Under the pieces are notes generated by a model. The model saw nothing but the letters and a program-made list of their open reading frames with translations. It had not been told where the DNA came from and ran no database searches. This document shows, piece after piece, positions 7,869-16,963 of a DNA stretch of 64,000 nucleotides (within the stretch, counting starts at the first letter, position 1; each line of letters starts with the position of its first letter). Origin of the DNA: Paenibacillus sp. BIHB 4019. GTDB lineage: Bacteria; Bacillota; Bacilli; Paenibacillales; Paenibacillaceae. Location: NCBI RefSeq assembly GCF_002741035.1, contig NZ_CP016808.1, forward strand, positions 4,946,501 to 5,010,500, given 5' to 3'. Position numbers and translations under genes: made by a program.

Positions 7869-9731
7869 ATGGAGGACCTATTCATTCACGACAGGGGGCA
7901 CACAAGCTTGATAAGCTTGACATTCTTGCATCAGTGGTTCAAGGGTCATCTGAATGAAAGCAATTTGCGCACCAAGCTGCTGCTCCTATTCACCGTGCTT
8001 ATTTTGCTGCCTTTAAGCCTGCAAGGTATGGTGACGTACCGTCATTTCTTAGCAACGGTTAATCACAAGACGGAGCAATTTACAATCGACATTGTTCAGC
8101 AGATCAACACCAATCTTGATCGGATGCTGAAAGACCTGGAACGATTATCGCTTATGCCGTTGTATGATCAGATGGTGTTGTCCATTCTGGCGAAATACAA
8201 CGGGCCGATGGGCTCGGGGACTTGGGCGCTATCCGACGATTATTTGAAAATGAAGCTGTATACATCTGGGCAAGCATATAACCGACCTGAAATTCGCGGC
8301 ATTCATCTAATCAGCAACAGCGGCATTTTATTTTCGAATGTAGATGCGATGTCGGCCGATGCGGTATGGGATAGCAGGCGGGATTCATGGTTTTCAGAGC
8401 TGAATCAATCCGATGGGGAATGGACAATCATCCCGCCTCATGAACCGTCCTATTACAGCAGCCCAAGCTCGGAGTCCTACATATCAGTCGCAAGAGTGAT
8501 TAGAGAGCCTAAAACGCTAGTGCGATTAGGTTACATGATTATTGACGTCAAGGTGGAGGCGTTCGGCCATATTTTATCGAACCTGAATTTTGAGCGGGAG
8601 GCAAGCCTTTTGATCGTCGATGAAAGGCAGCGATTCATATTCGAGCGAGTGGAGGAGGGTGGCGTTTCCGCCTATGGCGAGCTGTTAGAAGATGGTCAGC
8701 TGCAGGAAATGAGGAATAGGCAAAAGAAAAAGCTCGGCAGCCGCGAGTATTTATTCGTGCAGCATCATTCCTCCTATACAGGCTTGTCCGTAATCAGCTT
8801 GACGCCGATCGCCGTTATCCAGAAGGAGTCGCATGAAATGATGACTTTTACGCTATGGTTTGCAGCCGTTTGCGTCGGAATGGTTACAGGGCTGGCGGTG
8901 CTGCTCTCCTATCGTATAACAAAGCCGCTTATTGAGCTGAAGAAGGCGATGGCCCGAGCTGAGCAGGGGAATTTCAATAAACGGGTAACGATGCTAAGCA
9001 ATGATGAGTTTGGTCTGCTTGGACGAGGCTTCAACAATATGATGGAGGAAATCAATCGTCTCTTTCATGAGGTATTTGTACTTGGCATGCGGGAGAAGGA
9101 AGCGGAGCTGTCTGCTCTTCAAAGCCAAATCAATCCGCATTTTATTTATAATACGCTGGAGTCAATTAATATGATGGCCATTCAGTGCAAGCATGCTGAG
9201 GTGTCTGATATGGTGACCGCCCTCGGCAAGCTGCTTCGATACACCATTGATAAGGTGGACAGACGGATTCAACTTTGGGAGGAAATCCAGTTTGTAGATT
9301 CCTATGTGCGCATTCAACAGGTCCGATATGGTGGCAAGCTGCAGGTACTGTACGAAATGGAAGATGAGGTGAAGGACTGCCTTATACCGAAGCTTATTTT
9401 GCAGCCGTTGGTTGAGAACGCAGTCTATCATGGCATAGATGATCGAGAAGAGGGGGGCACAATCTGGATTTCTGCCCTGCGTTTCGAGGATGAGCTGCTT
9501 ATTACGGTTCGTGACAATGGCAAAGGAATGAGTGAAATGGAAATTGAAAAGCTAAATGAGACGATAGGCAAGCATCCGGCCAATCAGCCGCTGCAGCTCA
9601 GTGGTCGCGATGAGTTGGGGCTAAGCAACATATTCCAACGCATCGTGCTTATGTATGACAAGGGCGGCAGCCTTACAGTGGATGGGAGCCCGGGACAGGG
9701 CTTCGCGGTTACGATTACGATTCCACTCTAA
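7869..9731 (+). CDS. YesM-type sensor histidine kinase
   Basis: 620 residues. Membrane segments near 38-58 and 325-350 enclose an extracellular Cache-like sensor region; a HAMP domain follows (about 350-403), then the His_kinase domain with phosphorylated His in SQINPHFIYN (near 422), and a HATPase domain with N box VENAVYHG and DNGKGM. This architecture belongs to the YesM/YehU family that senses carbohydrate-binding events and pairs with an AraC-type response regulator, found here 19 bases downstream. Start is uncertain: ATG 7869 has no clear ribosome binding site, while in-frame TTG 7908 lies 10 bases after AGGGGG and would give 607 residues. Confidence 0.93.
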   Translation: MEDLFIHDRGHTSLISLTFLHQWFKGHLNESNLRTKLLLLFTVLILLPLSLQGMVTYRHFLATVNHKTEQFTIDIVQQINTNLDRMLKDLERLSLMPLYDQMVLSILAKYNGPMGSGTWALSDDYLKMKLYTSGQAYNRPEIRGIHLISNSGILFSNVDAMSADAVWDSRRDSWFSELNQSDGEWTIIPPHEPSYYSSPSSESYISVARVIREPKTLVRLGYMIIDVKVEAFGHILSNLNFEREASLLIVDERQRFIFERVEEGGVSAYGELLEDGQLQEMRNRQKKKLGSREYLFVQHHSSYTGLSVISLTPIAVIQKESHEMMTFTLWFAAVCVGMVTGLAVLLSYRITKPLIELKKAMARAEQGNFNKRVTMLSNDEFGLLGRGFNNMMEEINRLFHEVFVLGMREKEAELSALQSQINPHFIYNTLESINMMAIQCKHAEVSDMVTALGKLLRYTIDKVDRRIQLWEEIQFVDSYVRIQQVRYGGKLQVLYEMEDEVKDCLIPKLILQPLVENAVYHGIDDREEGGTIWISALRFEDELLITVRDNGKGMSEMEIEKLNETIGKHPANQPLQLSGRDELGLSNIFQRIVLMYDKGGSLTVDGSPGQGFAVTITIPL

Positions 9732-9750
9732 GAGACAGGGGCTGGGAAGC

Positions 9751-10524
9751 ATGTATAAGGTTTTACTCGTAGAGGATGAAACGGTTATACGCCAGGGCTT
9801 GCGGGAACTGATCCATCAGTCGGTCCATTCGTTTGAGGTAACGGGAGAGGCTGCGAACGGCAGCGAGGCAATCGCTTATTTAAAGGCTGACATGCCTGAT
9901 GTCATGATCACCGACATCAGGATGAGAGAGATGGACGGACTGGTGATGATGGGAAAGGTGAAGCAAATGTATCCGGAGCTGATCGTTATTATTTTGAGTG
10001 GCTACGGGGAGTTTGTCTATGCGCAAAAGGCGATAGAATATGGCGTGTTCAAATATTTGCTGAAGCCGATTGAGCGGCACGAGCTTGTAGCTGCAATGCA
10101 AAAGGCCCAACTGCTTCTGGATCGCAAGTATGGCGTTTCGACTTCGCTGCCCACAGCCGCAAATCTGGAACAGACGGGAAGTGGCGGTGATACTCGCAAA
10201 ATTATCCGCGACATCAGGGAGTATGTAAAACGGCATATCGACGGGGATTTGCGCTTGCAAACCGTCGCATCCCAGGTGAGCCTGAATGCGACGTATTTGA
10301 GCCAGCTGTTCAAGAACGAGACGGGGGTCAATTATTCGGAATATGTATTGGAGGTGCGCATGGAAAGGGCGAAGTGGCTGCTGGTGCATACGCAGCTGAA
10401 AATCTATGATGTGGCACGGCTGTCCGGACATCAAAGCCCGAAGCATTTCATGCTTGTATTCAAGCAGCAGACAGGTCAGACAGCAGGCGAGTATCGCGAT
10501 CAATTTACCGACGCCAACTTTTAG
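9751..10524 (+). CDS. YesN-type response regulator (REC + AraC HTH)
   Basis: 257 residues. The N-terminal receiver domain has the acidic pair ED (8-9), phospho-acceptor Asp55 (MITDIRM) and Lys107-type switch lysine in LLKPIE. The C-terminal 100 residues form an AraC-type DNA-binding domain (LRLQTVASQVSLNATYLSQLF ... IYDVARLSGHQSPKHFMLVFK). At 257 residues it is shorter than many YesN proteins, whose linker is longer. It follows its kinase directly and precedes the sugar-binding protein gene, which it presumably activates. ATG 9751 is preceded by GGGGCTGGGAAGC; the longer open frame upstream overlaps the kinase gene. Confidence 0.93.
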   Translation: MYKVLLVEDETVIRQGLRELIHQSVHSFEVTGEAANGSEAIAYLKADMPDVMITDIRMREMDGLVMMGKVKQMYPELIVIILSGYGEFVYAQKAIEYGVFKYLLKPIERHELVAAMQKAQLLLDRKYGVSTSLPTAANLEQTGSGGDTRKIIRDIREYVKRHIDGDLRLQTVASQVSLNATYLSQLFKNETGVNYSEYVLEVRMERAKWLLVHTQLKIYDVARLSGHQSPKHFMLVFKQQTGQTAGEYRDQFTDANF

Positions 10525-10652
10525 GGGAGACACGATAAGGAAATAGAGGAATAAAACGCACCATTTCTGCAATTTGCATGGTTTAAGGAAGGCAATAGCC
10601 ACCGCTATACTTAAGTAGGAAATACAAATTAATGGCTGCTAAGGGGGATTTT

Positions 10653-11945
10653 ATGAAAAAATCGAGTCGGGCACTCCTATCCATTTTACCGATTGCAATA
10701 GCTGTCGGCTGCAGCAGTACGAACTCTGGCAACGTTGTAAACAATGGTACGGAGCAGAAGGAGGACATCGAATTAACGTTTTTAATGTGGGGCAATCAGG
10801 GGCATATGGATGTGTACAGCAAGCTCATTGCTGGCTTCAAACAGGAGAACCCGGGTATTCAGGTGGTGATGGAATCCGTGCCGTTCGCTGATTACCAGCA
10901 GAAAATTTCAGTGCTGGCAGCCGGCAGGACGCTGCCGGACATCGCATGGGTATCCGAGCGGATGATCCCCCAGTTCAAGGCAAATGGCATATTGGCGGAT
11001 GTATCCGAATTTAAAAATGACGCGGACTTTAAGCTGGGCGATTACATTCCAAGCACCCTTGACCTATTCCGCGACGGCGAGCAGCTGCTCGGCTTGCCTT
11101 TCTCGACGCCGCCAGTTGTTATGTTTTATAACAAGACACTTTTTGATCAAGCGAAATTATTAGACCCAAACACGCTCGCATCAGAAGGCAAATGGACATG
11201 GGAACAATTCGTGCAATCCGCCAAGGCGATCTCAAGCAGCGATGCGAAAAGCCGCATCTACGGCGCGAACTTTTTCCGCGACTGGAAAACATGGGCGATT
11301 TTATCCTCCTATTCCTGGTCCAATGGCAGCGGACCGTTCAACGCAGATTTAACTGCTTTCACCTGGAATGACCAGTACGGCTTGGAAACGTTCGATATGC
11401 TGAGCCGCATGATGTTCACCGACCAGTCTCATCCGAAGGCTGGCGAGCAGGTCAGCTTTGATGCGGGCAACGTTGGGATGTTCTTCGACAACTACAGCTA
11501 TGTATCGAAAGCAAGAGAGATTACGAGCTTCGAGTGGAGCATAGCGCCGATGCCGTCCGGCTCGCAGGGCAGTGTGCCGATGCTTGGACAGGCGGGCTAC
11601 ACGCTGTTCAAGGACAGCAAGCACCCTGAGGAAGCGAAGAAGCTTCTGAAATATTTCGCTAGCCAGGCCGGTATAGAGGCGACAGCGACTTATTTTGTCC
11701 CGCCTCGCACCTCAGTGCTTCAATCGGATGCGTTCCTGCATCAGCCGAACAACCCGCCAGCAGAGCATATTACTCAGGCGGTTATCGACGAAATGCCGAA
11801 GGCCCGCATGCTTCCGGGGCATATTCGCTGGCAGGACATCGACAACGCCGTTCTGCAGGGGTTCGACCGCCTGTTCGGCAGATCGGGCAGCACGCAGGAA
11901 AACTTGGCAAAAATGCAAACGGAAGTTGACGCTATTTTGAAATAA
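10653..11945 (+). CDS. Carbohydrate ABC transporter substrate-binding lipoprotein
   Basis: 430 residues. The N-terminus (MKKSSRALLSILPIAIAVGC) is a lipoprotein signal with lipobox AVGC; the mature protein is anchored to the outer face of the membrane. The body is typical of CUT1 family sugar-binding proteins (LTFLMWGNQGHMDVYSKLI, MFYNKTLFDQA, WTWEQFVQSAKAI). ATG 10653 lies behind AAGGGGGAT; an earlier in-frame ATG at 10632 lacks a site and would put hydrophilic residues before the signal. It is the third gene of the two-component/transport cluster. The ligand cannot be told from sequence alone. Confidence 0.93.
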   Translation: MKKSSRALLSILPIAIAVGCSSTNSGNVVNNGTEQKEDIELTFLMWGNQGHMDVYSKLIAGFKQENPGIQVVMESVPFADYQQKISVLAAGRTLPDIAWVSERMIPQFKANGILADVSEFKNDADFKLGDYIPSTLDLFRDGEQLLGLPFSTPPVVMFYNKTLFDQAKLLDPNTLASEGKWTWEQFVQSAKAISSSDAKSRIYGANFFRDWKTWAILSSYSWSNGSGPFNADLTAFTWNDQYGLETFDMLSRMMFTDQSHPKAGEQVSFDAGNVGMFFDNYSYVSKAREITSFEWSIAPMPSGSQGSVPMLGQAGYTLFKDSKHPEEAKKLLKYFASQAGIEATATYFVPPRTSVLQSDAFLHQPNNPPAEHITQAVIDEMPKARMLPGHIRWQDIDNAVLQGFDRLFGRSGSTQENLAKMQTEVDAILK

Positions 11946-12020
11946 GCAGCCGTATAAGGGGGACGGTCCGTCTGACGGGCCACCTCGCCTCGCCAAAAAA
12001 GTTCAAGGGAGTGGAGTGAA

Positions 12021-12713
12021 TTGGGAAAATTAAAGGAGCAGTTCAACAAGCATAAGCTATCTTTATTCATCAGCCTGCCCGGCAATGATGCGGCGCTGGC
12101 ACAAGCTGCGCTCGATGAGGGCGCTGACGCACTGAAGGTGCATGTCAATGTGGGTCATCGAGCTAGCGGCACGCACTTTGGTTCACTCGACGAATATGAA
12201 GCGGTATTTCACAGCATTCGGGAAAAGTTTGACGGGCCATTCGGTGTTGTGCCAGCTGGTAGCCTTGAAGGCGTGACCAGACCGGACATGGAAAGATTGG
12301 CTCCGCTGGGCTTTGATTTCTATTCGATTTATGCCCATCATCTTCCCTCGCTTCTGTTGGAGGAGCTGGGCCTTGACCGAACGTTTGCAATCAATGAACA
12401 TTATGATCTCACACTTGTACAGAGCGCAGGGCAGTTCGGCTTTACCGCTCTGGAAGCTTCAATTGTGCCGGGAAGCGAGTATGGGACGCCGCTCAGCTTT
12501 GCAGATGTGATGAAATATCGCTATTTAGTAGAGCATTCGGGACTTCCGGTTGTTATTCCATCACAGCGGCGGCTTGTACCGGGCGATGTAGCGGTGCTGC
12601 GCAATGCTGGTGTTAGTGCGATTATGCTGGGGGCAATTGTAGTCGGGAAGACGGAGGATCAGCTGCGGAGAACGATCAGCGAGTTCCGCAATGCAATGGA
12701 TAGATTGAGCTAG
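12021..12713 (+). CDS. TIM-barrel protein of unknown function in sugar transport operon
   Basis: 230 residues. It reads as a (beta/alpha)8 barrel with hydrophobic strands (LSLFISLPG, ALKVHVNVG, FGVVPAGSL, FDFYSIYAHH, TFAINEHYDL, GLPVVIPSQRR) and a C-terminal phosphate-gripping loop GVSAIMLGAIVVG, as in ribulose-phosphate-binding barrel enzymes such as NanE-like epimerases. I cannot assign a reaction. TTG 12021 is the start, preceded by GTGGAG. It sits between the substrate-binding protein and permease genes, so it probably acts on the imported compound or its phosphate. There is no signal peptide. Confidence 0.75.
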   Translation: MGKLKEQFNKHKLSLFISLPGNDAALAQAALDEGADALKVHVNVGHRASGTHFGSLDEYEAVFHSIREKFDGPFGVVPAGSLEGVTRPDMERLAPLGFDFYSIYAHHLPSLLLEELGLDRTFAINEHYDLTLVQSAGQFGFTALEASIVPGSEYGTPLSFADVMKYRYLVEHSGLPVVIPSQRRLVPGDVAVLRNAGVSAIMLGAIVVGKTEDQLRRTISEFRNAMDRLS

Positions 12714-12730
12714 AAGGCGGTGTTACCTTA

Positions 12731-13645
12731 ATGAAGGATGTGGGCAAAAATCGAAGAAGAGGGCCGCTTGTCCGGGAGGCGCAAATTGCAGGCTGGCTGT
12801 TTGTTTCCCCAATGGTACTCGGTTTTACTTTGCTGCTGCTGTTTCCGATGGGGCAAGCACTCTTTATGAGTTTGATGGATTGGCCGCTGCTTGGTGAACG
12901 CCATTTTATCGGGCTTCATAATTATCGGAATATTGCGACAGATCATTTATTTTGGAAAGTGTTAGGGAATACTCTTTATTTTACAGTAGGCCTTGTTCCG
13001 TTTAATATTGTGCTGGCTCTGCTGCTGGCGCTGCTTTTATCCAAAAGCTTCAAGGGGATTGGGCTGTACCGAACAGCGATATTTGTACCCGTCATGACTT
13101 CTCTTATCGTATGGTCGATTGTCTGGAAATATATGTTCGCAACGGATTCGGGGCTTATCAATCAGGTTTTGCTGCTGCTCGATATTAGAGGGCCGGCGTG
13201 GTTGTACGACGAGAAGCTGGCCATGCCATCGGTTATTGTAACTAGCGTTTTGAAAAATGTAGGCTTGAACATGGTGCTTTTTATTGCTGCCATGCAGCAG
13301 GTTCCACGCTCCTTGTATGAAGCCGCAATGCTAGATGGTGCGGGCAAGGGCAAAAGCTTTTTTAATGTAACGCTGCCAATGATAACGCCTACTATATTTC
13401 TGACCGTCGTTATGACCATTATCGGTTCTCTGAAGGTATTTGGCCAAATTTATGTCATGACGCAAGGCGGGCCTAGCAGCAGTACGAAGGTGCTGGTGTA
13501 TTATATTTGGGAAAAAGCATTCAAATTGTTTCAGATGGGATATGCATCAGCACTGGCGTTCGTGCTGTTCTTCGTGGTGCTTGTGTTAACTCTGCTACAA
13601 TGGCAGCTCAGAAAAAGGTGGGTGTTCAATGAAAGCGACACCTAA
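12731..13645 (+). CDS. Sugar ABC transporter permease, MalF-like
   Basis: 304 residues with six predicted membrane helices. The EAA loop that docks to the ATPase reads YEAAMLDGAGKGKSFFNVTLPMITP (central part near 195-220), typical of CUT1 permeases. It starts at ATG 12731 behind AAGGCGGTG, 17 bases after the TIM-barrel gene, and overlaps the next permease gene by 17 bases. No ATPase gene is present in the cluster, so the pair probably uses a shared MsmX-type ATPase encoded elsewhere, as many CUT1 systems of Bacillales do. Confidence 0.93.
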   Translation: MKDVGKNRRRGPLVREAQIAGWLFVSPMVLGFTLLLLFPMGQALFMSLMDWPLLGERHFIGLHNYRNIATDHLFWKVLGNTLYFTVGLVPFNIVLALLLALLLSKSFKGIGLYRTAIFVPVMTSLIVWSIVWKYMFATDSGLINQVLLLLDIRGPAWLYDEKLAMPSVIVTSVLKNVGLNMVLFIAAMQQVPRSLYEAAMLDGAGKGKSFFNVTLPMITPTIFLTVVMTIIGSLKVFGQIYVMTQGGPSSSTKVLVYYIWEKAFKLFQMGYASALAFVLFFVVLVLTLLQWQLRKRWVFNESDT

Positions 13646-14483
13646 TGCAGGCTTTAGCAGGCCGCTTGCGCTGCTGGGCGTTTATAGCATTTTAAGCTTC
13701 ATTTCGCTTATTATGCTCGTGCCATTTTTATGGATGCTGTCTACCTCCTTCAAGGAGCCGCAGGACATCTTCACCTATCCGCCGAAGCTGATCCCGCCTG
13801 CGTTCCGGCTGCAAAACTATGTCGATGTCTTCCAGCTCATCCCGTTCCACCGCTTTTATTTCAACAGTGTATATATTGCGTTTGTAGTTGTGCTAGGCAC
13901 CGTTTTTTTTGCCTCATTGGCCGGCTATGCGTTTGCAAAAATACCGTTCAAGGGCCGAAATATCGTGTTTTTGATTTTGCTCAGCGCGATGATGATTCCT
14001 CATGAGGTAACGGCGATTCCGATGTTTCTGTTCATGCGTGAGCTTAATTGGATTGATACGCATGTGCCGCTTATCCTGCTGCCGATCTTTGGGGCAGGTG
14101 GAGTGTTCGGAATTTTTGTGATGCGGCAGTTTTTCATTACGGTGCCGACGGAGCTGGAAGAGGCAGCGATGATAGACGGCTGTAGCCGATTTCGGATTTA
14201 TGCACAAATTATGCTGCCAATTGCCAAGCCTGGACTGGCGACGTTGACGATTTTCACATTCGTAACGGTATGGAATGAGTTTTTTGACCCGCTTATTTTC
14301 ATTAATTCGCGTCATTTGATGACCCTTCCGCTAGGCCTGTCGCTATTTACGGATGAGGTCGGCACATCCTGGCATTATTTAATGAGTGCGACCGTAATGG
14401 CAACGGTACCGCTGTTAATCGTATTTTTTCTGGCCCAGCGGCGTTTTATTGAAGGGGTGGCCATGACGGGCTTGAAGGAATAA
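13629..14483 (+). CDS. Sugar ABC transporter permease, MalG-like
   Basis: 284 residues, six predicted helices, with the EAA loop EEAAMIDGCSRFRIYAQIMLP near residues 177-197. It begins inside the 3' end of the MalF-like gene (ATG 13629 after AAAAGGTGGGTG), which suggests translational coupling. It forms the second half of the membrane channel for the substrate delivered by the lipoprotein at 10653. Confidence 0.93.
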   Translation: MKATPNAGFSRPLALLGVYSILSFISLIMLVPFLWMLSTSFKEPQDIFTYPPKLIPPAFRLQNYVDVFQLIPFHRFYFNSVYIAFVVVLGTVFFASLAGYAFAKIPFKGRNIVFLILLSAMMIPHEVTAIPMFLFMRELNWIDTHVPLILLPIFGAGGVFGIFVMRQFFITVPTELEEAAMIDGCSRFRIYAQIMLPIAKPGLATLTIFTFVTVWNEFFDPLIFINSRHLMTLPLGLSLFTDEVGTSWHYLMSATVMATVPLLIVFFLAQRRFIEGVAMTGLKE

Positions 14484-14508
14484 ATGCAGCTTCGAAAGGG
14501 AGGATGAA

Positions 14509-15849
14509 ATGAAGAACAAAATAGAGGCAGATGTTGTCGTTGTTGGCGGGGGGCCGGCAGGAATAGCCGCGTCCATTGCTGCAGGCCGGCAAGGTGTGAG
14601 AACCGTGCTGATTGAACGATATGGCTTTGTTGGCGGCATGTCTACGGCAGCAATGGTCTATCCATGGATGACATTCCATACGAGCAGCGGCGAGCAGGTC
14701 ATTAAAGGCATCGCACAGGAAATTGTAGATCGGCTGCAGGCTCGCGGAGGCTCGCCTGGCCATCTCAGGGATACGGTCGGTTTCGTTCATACGCTGACGC
14801 CTTATCATCCGGAAATTTATCAGGTCATTGCGGCAGATATGCTGCGCGAGGCTGGCGTCAAATTGCTGCTTCATAGTATGGTGGACGAGGTTGGGGTGAG
14901 GGAAGGCGTTATTGAGGCCGTACATGTAACCCATAAGTCTGGCAGAACGGAAGTGTGTGCCAAAGTATTTGTGGATACAAGCGGTGATGCGGACGTGGCT
15001 TACCTATCCGGGGCAGAAACGCTTCATGGGCGTACCCTGGATCAACAGGCACAACCGATGACGATGAAGTTCAGGATGCGCGGTGTTAGTTTGGATAAAG
15101 TAAAGCAATATATGATGGCCCACCCGGAGGATTTTTATCAAAAAACCCCTTTTTCAGAGCTGCCGGGTCTGCCGCTGACTGGTGTGAGCGGATTCTATTC
15201 GCAATGGAAGAAGGCCAATTTGCCCATTAACCGTGATCAGATTCTGTTTTTTACGGGGCCAGCCGAGGATGAGGTGCTGATTAACTGTACACGGGTGCAG
15301 GGGCTGGATGCGACTAGTGTTGAGGATTTGACATTTGCTGAACAGGAGGGGCGACGGCAGGTGTTGATGATGGCGGAGTTTCTGCAGCGCGATGTACCCG
15401 GTTTTGAGCGGGCTTCCATCTCAGCGGTTGCTCCGCAAATCGGCATAAGGGAATCGCGGCGAATTGTTGGCCATTATTCACTCACGAAGGAAGATGTGAT
15501 AGAGGGGAGAAAGCACAGCGATGTTATAGCACGCAGTGGCTACCCCATTGATATCCACGATCCAACCGGAAAAGGGGTAACCGCTGCTTTTATTTCCGGT
15601 GATGGCGCTTATGACATTCCGCTTCGCTGTCTGCTCTCCCATAATGTGCCCAATTTGCTCGCGGCGGGAAGGTGCATCTCGACTTCACACGAGGCGCTCG
15701 CAACAACTCGCCTGACCCCGAGCTGTATGGCAACCGGACAGGCAGCTGGAACAGCGGCAGCTTTAGCGGTATTGACTGGGGTTGAGCCAGCTCATGTACC
15801 TATTGCCAAATTGCAGGATGAGCTGCGGAAAGCACATGCGGCAATATAA
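14509..15849 (+). CDS. FAD-dependent oxidoreductase (PF12831-like)
   Basis: 446 residues. An N-terminal FAD-binding Rossmann motif GGGPAGIAASIAAGRQG (about 13-29) is followed by ERYGFVGGMST; the C-terminal half has LLAAGRCISTSHEAL and SCMATGQAAGTAAALA, as in the FAD_oxidored family often found in carbohydrate gene clusters. No signal peptide, so likely cytoplasmic. It is the last gene of the YesMN-transporter cluster (26 bases after the permease, with GAAAGGGAGGATGAA before ATG 14509) and probably oxidises the imported sugar derivative; the substrate is unknown. Confidence 0.88.
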   Translation: MKNKIEADVVVVGGGPAGIAASIAAGRQGVRTVLIERYGFVGGMSTAAMVYPWMTFHTSSGEQVIKGIAQEIVDRLQARGGSPGHLRDTVGFVHTLTPYHPEIYQVIAADMLREAGVKLLLHSMVDEVGVREGVIEAVHVTHKSGRTEVCAKVFVDTSGDADVAYLSGAETLHGRTLDQQAQPMTMKFRMRGVSLDKVKQYMMAHPEDFYQKTPFSELPGLPLTGVSGFYSQWKKANLPINRDQILFFTGPAEDEVLINCTRVQGLDATSVEDLTFAEQEGRRQVLMMAEFLQRDVPGFERASISAVAPQIGIRESRRIVGHYSLTKEDVIEGRKHSDVIARSGYPIDIHDPTGKGVTAAFISGDGAYDIPLRCLLSHNVPNLLAAGRCISTSHEALATTRLTPSCMATGQAAGTAAALAVLTGVEPAHVPIAKLQDELRKAHAAI

Positions 15850-15900
15850 GCGGCTCCTAGCCAACTGCCTATGTGTGATGACTGATTGACACTCACCTTG

Positions 15901-15935
15901 AGGTAAGTAGCTGTACTTAAAGTGCGTACTTACCT
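15901..15935. promoter_or_regulatory. HxlR-type operator in front of oxidoreductase gene
   Basis: AGGTAAGTA (15901-15909) and TACTTACCT (15927-15935) are perfect inverted 9-bp arms. Read on the minus strand, 15903 to 15932 contains AGTACGCACTTTA, identical over 13 bases to the operator at 21778-21806 next to the HxlR gene; the 29-bp sites match at 21 positions. A TATACT -10 lies at 15953-15958, so a bound regulator would block the promoter of the gene at 15993. Confidence 0.78.
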
Positions 15936-15992
15936 AATCGCAGTTTGCGCTTTATACTCAAGAGGCCAATCACATTTTAGGAGGATCATTCA

Positions 15993-16556
15993 TTGAAAAC
16001 ACTCGTTATTGTCACGCATCCCAGCATAGAAGCATCGGTCATCAATAAGCGATGGATAGAAGAGCTTGCTAAATATCCGGAAAAATATACGATACATGAA
16101 TTGCATAAGGCTTACCCTGATGGAAACATCGACGTGGCGAAAGAACAACAGTTGGTTGAAGCACATGGCAATCTGGTGTTTCAGTTCCCTATTTATTGGT
16201 TTAATTGTCCGCCTCTGCTTAAAAAATGGTTGGATGAAGTTTTAGCCTATGGATGGGCCTTCGGTTCTAAAGGTGGGGACAATTTAAAAAATCGCAAAGT
16301 GGCATTAGCGGTATCCGCTGGAGCAACAGAAGAGAATTATCGGGAAGAGGGGAAATATCGCTACACACTTGCACAAGTATTGGCTCCTTTTGAAATTTCC
16401 TTCCTGTATTGCAGTGCTGATTATCGCTCCTATTTTGCTTTTTATGGTATAGAAGCGGAGCCGGGTGAAAATGAACCTGGTGCAGCCGTGGAAACGTCTG
16501 CAAGCAAACTAGAAACAAACGCATTGGCTTATGTGAATTTTATTGACAGCCTGTAA
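15993..16556 (+). CDS. NAD(P)H oxidoreductase, flavodoxin-like (YwrO/KefF type)
   Basis: 187 residues of the flavodoxin_2 / NAD(P)H quinone dehydrogenase family. The start MKTLVIVTHPS is the first strand and phosphate loop for FMN, and FQFPIYWFNCPPLLKKWLD is the hallmark segment (P-x-YW-x-x-P-x-x-LK). These small cytoplasmic enzymes perform two-electron reduction of quinones or related electrophiles. TTG 15993 has AGGAGGATC 8 bases upstream. The operator at 15901 ties it to the HxlR regulator at 21826; HxlR proteins such as YodB commonly control such detoxifying reductases, so a role against electrophile stress is a reasonable inference. Confidence 0.88.
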   Translation: MKTLVIVTHPSIEASVINKRWIEELAKYPEKYTIHELHKAYPDGNIDVAKEQQLVEAHGNLVFQFPIYWFNCPPLLKKWLDEVLAYGWAFGSKGGDNLKNRKVALAVSAGATEENYREEGKYRYTLAQVLAPFEISFLYCSADYRSYFAFYGIEAEPGENEPGAAVETSASKLETNALAYVNFIDSL

Positions 16557-16744
16557 CCCTGCCGCTGCTCCGCTTACGGTGTCGATGCTGCGCTTCAGCT
16601 CATTGTGCCGCATTATCTTATTTTCAGACAGCCGATATAGAATAATCAGCTTTATTATTGCCACCTATTTAGGATTATGTTTATCCGAAATGGGTGTTTT
16701 TTTTATATAGGATAGGATATGATTTTTTTCATTCTTTCTCTATA

Positions 16745-16800
16745 TTCCACCCTCAAAACGGTAATTTTGCCGCCAGAGGACGGCGCCAGCCATTTACGCG
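16745..16800 (-). repeat. Dispersed hairpin repeat, copy A (partial)
   Basis: Read on the minus strand, this segment matches the first module of copies B-D: GTAAATGGCTG, GCCGTCCTCTGGCGGCAAA and CCGTTTT. It is closest to copy D at 58083-58128. The second module (the ATAAG/CTTATA hairpin) is degenerate or missing here. Directly beside it, 16808-16851 forms another strong hairpin (CGCCAGC...ATTAGC with GCTAAT...GCTGGCG). Together these occupy most of the 407-base gap before the siderophore locus. Confidence 0.7.
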
Positions 16801-16866
16801 TGGTTCCACGCCAGCTATTAGCCTCTGCTTATGCAGCTAATACGCTGGCGGCAGCTTAAAAACTCT

Positions 16867-16895
16867 TTGAAAATGAGAATGATTCTTACTATAAT
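16867..16895 (+). promoter_or_regulatory. Fur-controlled promoter of the AraC/siderophore gene
   Basis: TTGAAA (16867-16872) and TATAAT (16890-16895) are exactly 17 bp apart. The spacer holds TGAGAATGATTCTTA (16874-16888), a close match to the 7-1-7 Fur box. Iron-loaded Fur bound here would exclude RNA polymerase, so the gene should be expressed in iron shortage. Confidence 0.85.
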
Positions 16896-16963
16896 GAAAG
16901 AGTTGGCAGTGGTAAGAAGCTGTGGTATATAGATGCGGTAAATAGACATGGAAGGTGAACATA

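Noticed and set aside
9880..10602. Minus-strand 240-residue frame
   Set aside because: It lies opposite the YesN-type regulator, a shadow caused by codon bias; the encoded residues match no fold.
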